A stretch of DNA of 9,557 nt, from the NCBI GenBank assembly GCA_017959195.1, contig JAGDBE010000195.1:1-9557 (forward strand), read 5' to 3'. Positions within the stretch are counted from its first letter, which is position 1. Each line of letters starts with the position of its first letter. This DNA is from Clostridia bacterium. Its GTDB lineage: Bacteria; Bacillota; Clostridia; Oscillospirales; CAG-382. A program made the translations under genes and the position numbers. The notes under the pieces are model-generated. The model was given only the letters and a program-made list of their open reading frames with translations. It had not been told where the DNA came from and did no database searches. Below are positions 6,324 to 9,557 of the stretch, one piece after another.

Positions 6324-7309
6324 AGAACGATCACCGCCCATTCTTCCTTTTCGGTAAAACCGCATACCTTAAAGCCCGCTTTTTCAAGCGATTTCGTAAC
6401 TTCGTCAGCGCGCTCCGCGATTATTCCCGAGCAAATCAGTTTTCCGTCATCTTTTAAAAGCTCTTTGAACAGATCCGCCATCATTTTGATGACGTCGGCA
6501 ACGATATTCGCCGCTATCAGATCATATTTTCTGCTTTTGAGCACATTGTACAAATCACCGTATTCCAGCACGTTTCCCGCGAAAACTTCGTATTTGTCGC
6601 CGCTTATTCCGTTGACAGCGAAGTTTTCTTTTGCAATCCGCGCGGAATTTTCGTCGATATCGACCGCGCGCACGTGCTTTGCGCCGAGCTTTATTGCGGC
6701 AATTCCCAATATTCCGCTTCCGCAGCCCATATCGAGAAGCTCTTTTTCGTCCTTTGTGCAATTTTCAAGAGATTCCTCTATCTTTTCAAGACAGAGCCTC
6801 GTCGTGGTGTGGGAGCCCGTTCCGAATGACGACGACGGGTCTATTTCGATTACCGTTTTGTTTCCGTCGTTTTCATATTTTTCCCACGTCGGTTTTACAA
6901 TAAGGTTTTTGCCTACCGGAAACGGCTTGAAATACTTTTTCCAGTTGTTTTCCCAGTCCTCTTCCTCAAGCTTGGTATCGGAATCCATTTCAAGCGTTCC
7001 GCAGTCGTCCCGCTCGGCTTTGAGCTTCTGAAGACCGCTTTTTACCGCAAGAATTGTTTCAAGCCCCTGCGCGTTTTCCGGCACGTAAAACGTAACCGTC
7101 GTCTCGCAGTCCTTTAATTTCAGCAAATCTTCCTCTATATAGTCGAAATATACCTCTTTGTTTTCGAGAAAATCCTCAAAGTCCCTGCCGTCAAGCACTT
7201 CATAGCCGTTTATCCCGTTCATAAGCAGGATTCCCGACACAGGTTCAATTCCCTCGGTGGAGGTATAAATTGTATTTTTTATCCAAAGCATGTTTTTTTC
7301 AAACGCCAT
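6305..7309 (-). CDS. prmA: Ribosomal protein L11 methyltransferase PrmA
   Basis: A 334-residue cytoplasmic enzyme that uses SAM to methylate ribosomal protein L11. It has an N-terminal L11-recognition domain (about 1-110), then WENNWKKYFKP (119-129), the PrmA-specific FGTGSHTTTRLCLE (162-175), SAM motif I DMGCGSGILGIAA (193-205), the acidic end of strand 2 AVDID (215-219), and AANIVADVI (267-275), the PrmA version of the catalytic loop. The DPSSSFGTG segment (158-166) differs from the usual DPGxAFGTG. The start is uncertain. ATG at 7309 has AAGG directly before it and GGGA 11 nt before it. ATG at 7291 (MLWIK) matches the usual family beginning better but lacks a ribosome site at good spacing. 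It is the first gene of the leftward operon, 22 nt after the predicted transcription start. Function very secure. Confidence 0.94.
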   Translation of the reverse strand: MAFEKNMLWIKNTIYTSTEGIEPVSGILLMNGINGYEVLDGRDFEDFLENKEVYFDYIEEDLLKLKDCETTVTFYVPENAQGLETILAVKSGLQKLKAERDDCGTLEMDSDTKLEEEDWENNWKKYFKPFPVGKNLIVKPTWEKYENDGNKTVIEIDPSSSFGTGSHTTTRLCLEKIEESLENCTKDEKELLDMGCGSGILGIAAIKLGAKHVRAVDIDENSARIAKENFAVNGISGDKYEVFAGNVLEYGDLYNVLKSRKYDLIAANIVADVIKMMADLFKELLKDDGKLICSGIIAERADEVTKSLEKAGFKVCGFTEKEEWAVIVLCHDSL

Positions 7310-7337
7310 CCTTGATTTTATCCCGTATTTATGTAAT

Positions 7338-7366
7338 ATTTTACAGTTTTTTGTTCAAAATGTCAA
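7338..7366 (-). promoter_or_regulatory. Housekeeping promoter for the prmA-rsmE-ftsEX operon
   Basis: On the minus strand, TTGACA (7361-7366) and TAAAAT (7338-7343) are separated by exactly 17 bp. This fits a sigma-A-type promoter with a perfect -35 and a one-mismatch -10. Transcription should start near 7331, giving a leader of only about 22 nt before the prmA ATG at 7309. The surrounding 7310-7445 is very AT-rich and holds no coding sequence I can support. Confidence 0.8.
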
Positions 7367-7445
7367 TAGATTTTTGAGTTTTTTTATGAAAAATTCATAT
7401 ATTTTTCAGAAAAAATTATGCAAATAGTATAATATATTTTTTCTA

Positions 7446-7474
7446 TTGACAATTTTTTAAAGTTATGCTATGAT
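7446..7474 (+). promoter_or_regulatory. Extended -10 housekeeping promoter for dapA-dapB
   Basis: TTGACA (7446-7451), a 17-bp spacer and TATGAT (7469-7474) form a near-consensus sigma-A promoter, with TGC just before the -10 giving an extended -10 element. Transcription should start near 7481, about 30 nt upstream of the lysine aptamer. The strength of the promoter suggests that control is exerted mainly by the riboswitch. Confidence 0.85.
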
Positions 7475-7510
7475 TTAACTAAGCAAATAATCAACATTTT
7501 AATATAATAA

Positions 7511-7728
7511 GATAGAGGCGCGTTTTTTATCAGTAACGAAAGCTTTGGGCCGCGACAAAGGCCGTATATCGGGCTTTCGCAAAAGGAAAAGACGCCGAAG
7601 CGCCGTTTGTCAGCGGCAGCTGGGCGCAAGGTCAATAACTTTGCGACTGTCATTGCATATGCAATGTTGGGCTATCATTTACGTATGCTTGTGTCATACT
7701 TTTGATAGCCGATATTATCGGCTTTTTT
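7511..7728 (+). ncRNA. Lysine riboswitch (L-box) with transcription-termination platform
   Basis: A leader RNA that senses lysine and should switch off dapA-dapB when lysine is high. Conserved L-box elements are seen in order: AGAGGCGCG (7514-7522), AGTA (7532-7535), GACGCCGAAG (7591-7600), AGCTGGGC (7618-7625) and ACTGTCA (7646-7652). Helices: P1 7511-7515 with 7672-7676; P2 base 7517-7520 with 7593-7596; upper P2 7537-7543 with 7573-7579, capped by 7548-7551 with 7560-7563; P3 7602-7605 with 7614-7617; P4 7625-7632 with 7638-7645; P5 7651-7656 with 7661-7666. The P2 loop GACAAA (7554-7559) is exactly complementary to the P3 loop TTTGTC (7606-7611), the kissing contact known in this class. 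Bases 7670-7677 can pair either into P1 or with 7703-7710 as an antiterminator. Lysine-stabilised P1 would free 7707-7713 for the terminator. Confidence 0.95.
7704..7728 (+). terminator. Riboswitch-controlled intrinsic terminator before dapA
   Basis: AGCCGAT (7707-7713) pairs with ATCGGCT (7717-7723) around a 3-nt loop and is followed by a T run to 7728. Its 5' side, GATAGCC (7704-7710), is the exact complement of GGCTATC (7670-7676). The antiterminator, which also contains the inner hairpin GTATG/CATAC (7683-7687 with 7695-7699), and this terminator therefore exclude each other. Confidence 0.9.
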
Positions 7729-7761
7729 ATTTGCATTTTTACTTAAAAAGGAGACATTATC

Positions 7762-8649
7762 ATGCATCAAACAGTTTTTACCGGCGCGGCAACAGCAATC
7801 ATCACACCTATGAAAAACGGAACCGTCGATTTTGACAAATTTGCCGAAGTTCTGGAATTTCAAATCGCTTCGGGCATCGACGCCGTCGTTGTATGCGGTA
7901 CAACCGGCGAAAGTTCCACTCTTACCGACGAAGAACACAGAGCATTAATCGAATTCTGCGTTAAAAAAGCAAACCACCGCATTCCCATCATCGCAGGCAC
8001 GGGAAGCAACGACACGGCATACGCCGTTGACCTCTCTAAATTCGCATGCGACGCAGGAGCCGACGCTCTGCTCCAGGTTACCCCCTATTATAACAAAACC
8101 ACGCAGAAAGGCCTTGTAAAACATTTCTTTGCAGTGGCAGACGCGGTAGATAAACCCATCATTCTCTACAACGTTCCTTCGAGAACGGGTATAAACATCA
8201 ACCCCGAAACGTATGCGGAACTCTGCAAGCACGAAAGAATAGTCGCCGCAAAAGAGGCGGGCGGAAATCTCTCCGCCGTTGCTCAGACTCGCGCTCTCTG
8301 CGGAGATAACCTCGACCTCTACTCCGGAAACGACGACCAGATTATTCCCATTATGTCGCTCGGCGGAAAAGGCGTTATTTCCGTGCTTTCGAATCTGCTT
8401 CCGAAAGAGATGCACGACATCTGCGCCGACTACCTTGCAGGCAACGTCAAAAAAGCGTCCGACGCGCAGATAAAGTATATCCCCCTCATCAACGCGCTGT
8501 TCTCGGAAGTAAACCCGATTCCCGTAAAGGCGGCGATGAATATTCTCGGCTTCTGCGGCGAAGAAATAAGACTGCCGCTTTGCGAAATATCCGACGCAAA
8601 CAAGGCGAAACTTATCGCGGAAATGAAAAACGCAGGTTTGAATTTCTGA
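7762..8649 (+). CDS. dapA: 4-hydroxy-tetrahydrodipicolinate synthase DapA
   Basis: A 295-residue cytoplasmic TIM-barrel aldolase that condenses pyruvate with aspartate semialdehyde, the first committed step towards diaminopimelate and lysine. The family residues are all present: GTTGESSTL (46-54) with the hydroxyl residue of the proton relay, VTPYYN (106-111) with the relay tyrosine, ILYNVPSRTG (134-143) with Y136 and the substrate-binding R141, and AAKEAGG (162-168), where K164 forms the Schiff base with pyruvate. The length is standard. ATG at 7762 has AAGGAG (7748-7753) 8 nt upstream, a strong site. It is the first gene after the lysine riboswitch and lies 29 bp before dapB, so both are controlled together. 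Whether the enzyme is also feedback-inhibited by lysine cannot be told safely from the sequence. Very secure. Confidence 0.98.
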   Translation: MHQTVFTGAATAIITPMKNGTVDFDKFAEVLEFQIASGIDAVVVCGTTGESSTLTDEEHRALIEFCVKKANHRIPIIAGTGSNDTAYAVDLSKFACDAGADALLQVTPYYNKTTQKGLVKHFFAVADAVDKPIILYNVPSRTGININPETYAELCKHERIVAAKEAGGNLSAVAQTRALCGDNLDLYSGNDDQIIPIMSLGGKGVISVLSNLLPKEMHDICADYLAGNVKKASDAQIKYIPLINALFSEVNPIPVKAAMNILGFCGEEIRLPLCEISDANKAKLIAEMKNAGLNF

Positions 8650-8678
8650 TAACTTAATTTTATAAAGGAAGTATAAAG

Positions 8679-9431
8679 ATGACGAGGCTCATTATAAGCG
8701 GTATAAACGGAAAAATGGGAAAAGTCCTTGAAGCTATGTGCGAAAACTCCGACTCTGTCGAAATTATCGGCGGAATCGACGTCAATCTCGGCGTTCCGCA
8801 CAAATTTCCGACAGTATCCGACCCGTTCGGGCTGCAAGGCAAGGCGGACGCGGTAATCGACTTTTCTCACCACTCTTTCGCACCCGCGCTGTGCAATTAT
8901 GCAATTAAAACGGGCACGCCCGTTGTATTTGCGACGACAGGGCACTCCGAAGACGAACTTAAAACAATCAACGATACCTCCAAAATCGTTCCGGTCTTCA
9001 AGAGTGCCAACATGTCCCTCGGCGTAAATCTGTTGACCGAACTTGTCAAAAAAGCAACAGCGGTCCTTTCGGATTTCGACGTCGAGATAATCGAAAAACA
9101 CCACAATCAGAAGATTGACGCGCCGAGCGGCACGGCTCTTATGATTGCGGATTCCGTAAAATCGGTAAGAACAGACGGAAAGTATGTTTTCGACCGAACT
9201 AAAGAAAAAAAGAAGCGCGAACAGAATGAAATCGGAATCCATTCCGTCCGCGGCGGCACGATTGTCGGCGAACACGAAGTGATTTTCGCGGGAAATAACG
9301 AAATCATCTCGATTTCGCACTCCGCACAGTCAAGAGAGATCTTCGCTTCAGGAGCCATACGAGCAGCCCTCTTTATTGCGGGTAAGCAAAACGGCTTCTA
9401 TAATATGGAAGACCTTATTAAAGAACTTTGA
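8679..9431 (+). CDS. dapB: 4-hydroxy-tetrahydrodipicolinate reductase DapB
   Basis: A 250-residue cytoplasmic reductase that uses NAD(P)H to convert the DapA product into tetrahydrodipicolinate, the next step towards diaminopimelate and lysine. The Rossmann loop is GINGKMG (8-14), followed by the acidic GGID (31-34) at the end of strand 2. VVFATTGHSEDE (82-93) and SANMSLGVNLL (109-119) are conserved. The signature EKHHNQKIDAPSGTA (139-153) supplies the catalytic histidine (H141) and lysine (K145). The C-terminus IRAALFIAGKQNGFYNMEDL (227-246) is typical. It is somewhat shorter than the E. coli enzyme, as many Gram-positive versions are. ATG at 8679 has AAAGGAAG (8664-8671) at good spacing. 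It is the last gene of the dapA-dapB unit, with a strong terminator 5 bp after the stop codon. Very secure. Confidence 0.98.
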   Translation: MTRLIISGINGKMGKVLEAMCENSDSVEIIGGIDVNLGVPHKFPTVSDPFGLQGKADAVIDFSHHSFAPALCNYAIKTGTPVVFATTGHSEDELKTINDTSKIVPVFKSANMSLGVNLLTELVKKATAVLSDFDVEIIEKHHNQKIDAPSGTALMIADSVKSVRTDGKYVFDRTKEKKKREQNEIGIHSVRGGTIVGEHEVIFAGNNEIISISHSAQSREIFASGAIRAALFIAGKQNGFYNMEDLIKEL

Positions 9432-9435
9432 TATG

Positions 9436-9465
9436 AACCCCGATGCTTTTGCATCGGGGTTTTTT
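9436..9465 (+). terminator. Rho-independent terminator of the dapA-dapB operon
   Basis: An 11-bp perfect stem (9436-9446 with 9451-9461), with core CCCCGATGC, closes a TTTT loop and is followed by T to 9465. It starts 5 nt after the dapB stop codon. There is no matching T run on the other strand, so it acts rightward only. Confidence 0.95.
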
Positions 9466-9557
9466 CTCTGTTACTTTCTCTCGTTTACTTTCTCTCACGA
9501 GAGAGAAAGTAAAACAAAGAGAGCGGATTTCTAAAATCAAATAGCCGACATTTGGCA
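9466..9557. repeat. Tandem and inverted repeat region after dapB, nature unknown
   Basis: TTACTTTCTCTC occurs twice with a 14-bp period (9471-9482 and 9485-9496). The second copy, with one more T (9484-9496), is followed after a 4-nt loop (ACGA) by its exact 13-base inverse (9501-9513). The further flanks CTCTGTT (9466-9472) and AACAAAGAG (9513-9521) can pair with a two-base bulge, so the palindromic structure spans about 9466-9521. No T run follows in either direction, and no gene is visible to the window end. It may be a dispersed intergenic repeat or the edge of a small mobile element; this cannot be decided from one copy. Confidence 0.6.

Noticed and set aside
6324..6365. Upstream 14-codon extension of rsmE from an ATG at 6365
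   Set aside because: It lies inside prmA and does not match the family start. GTG at 6323 gives PRFF and has a strong ribosome site.
6246..7031. Open frame of 261 codons on the plus strand
   Set aside because: It lies opposite prmA and rsmE, is Ser/Phe-rich low-complexity in translation, and has no ribosome site or family motif. It is a mirror of the real genes.
7503..7508. TATAAT on the plus strand as another dapA -10
   Set aside because: No -35-like hexamer lies about 17 bp upstream, and a start there would cut into the 5' side of helix P1.
7651..7666. Perfect 16-base palindrome CATTGCATATGCAATG as a possible repressor operator
   Set aside because: It coincides exactly with helix P5 of the riboswitch, closed by an ATAT loop, so RNA folding explains it.
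7545..7835. Open frame of 96 codons crossing the dapA leader
   Set aside because: It runs through the lysine aptamer and terminator and into dapA in another frame. The bases are explained by RNA structure.
8430..9320. Open frame of 296 codons on the minus strand
   Set aside because: It is antisense to dapA and dapB, both identified by catalytic motifs. The translation shows no domain and begins without a ribosome site.
1..9557. CRISPR array, tRNA, rRNA, phage or insertion-sequence genes, defence systems
   Set aside because: I saw no regularly spaced repeats, no cloverleaf, and no transposase, integrase or toxin-like reading frame. The window is mainly housekeeping.

Overview
The window looks like chromosomal DNA from a Gram-positive-type anaerobe of the Clostridia (Bacillota), probably an uncultured or gut lineage. 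The reasons are an FtsE-FtsX pair next to a secreted coiled-coil M23 peptidase and a C-terminal processing protease, a CdaR/PucR-type regulator beside ftsE, a prmA-rsmE pair, an L-box (lysine riboswitch) in front of dapA-dapB, and strong AGGAGG-type ribosome sites with several GTG/TTG starts. This placement is inference; no marker gene such as rRNA is present.

Layout. Bases 1-7309 carry eight genes on the minus strand, read right to left: prmA, rsmE, an eight-helix membrane protein of unknown function, a CdaR/PucR-family regulator, ftsE, ftsX, an EnvC-like M23 peptidase, and a CtpA/CtpB-like S41 protease cut by the left edge of the window. The first seven are tightly packed (overlaps of 19 and 8 bp, gaps of about 14-30 bp) and look like one operon driven by a near-consensus promoter just upstream of prmA (TTGACA, 17 bp, TAAAAT). 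A rho-independent terminator lies between the M23 peptidase gene and the S41 protease gene.

Bases 7310-7761 are a divergent intergenic region. Its right side holds a near-consensus extended -10 promoter and a complete class lysine riboswitch. All five helices, the L2-L3 kissing loop, an antiterminator and a terminator can be drawn from the sequence. Bases 7762-9431 are dapA and dapB on the plus strand, followed by a strong terminator. The last 90 bases contain a tandem and inverted repeat of unknown nature.

How the genes work together. FtsE (ATPase) and FtsX (membrane subunit) probably gate the neighbouring coiled-coil M23 peptidase, whose metal site is intact, to cut peptidoglycan during division or elongation. 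DapA and DapB make the tetrahydrodipicolinate precursor of meso-diaminopimelate and lysine, so the two divergent units both touch the cell wall, one by remodelling and one by precursor supply. PrmA and RsmE modify the ribosome (protein L11 and 16S rRNA). Most of the window is well-understood housekeeping content. The parts least explained are the eight-helix membrane protein, the role of the CdaR/PucR-type regulator in a division operon, a calcium-loop-like motif in the FtsX outer domain, and the terminal repeat.
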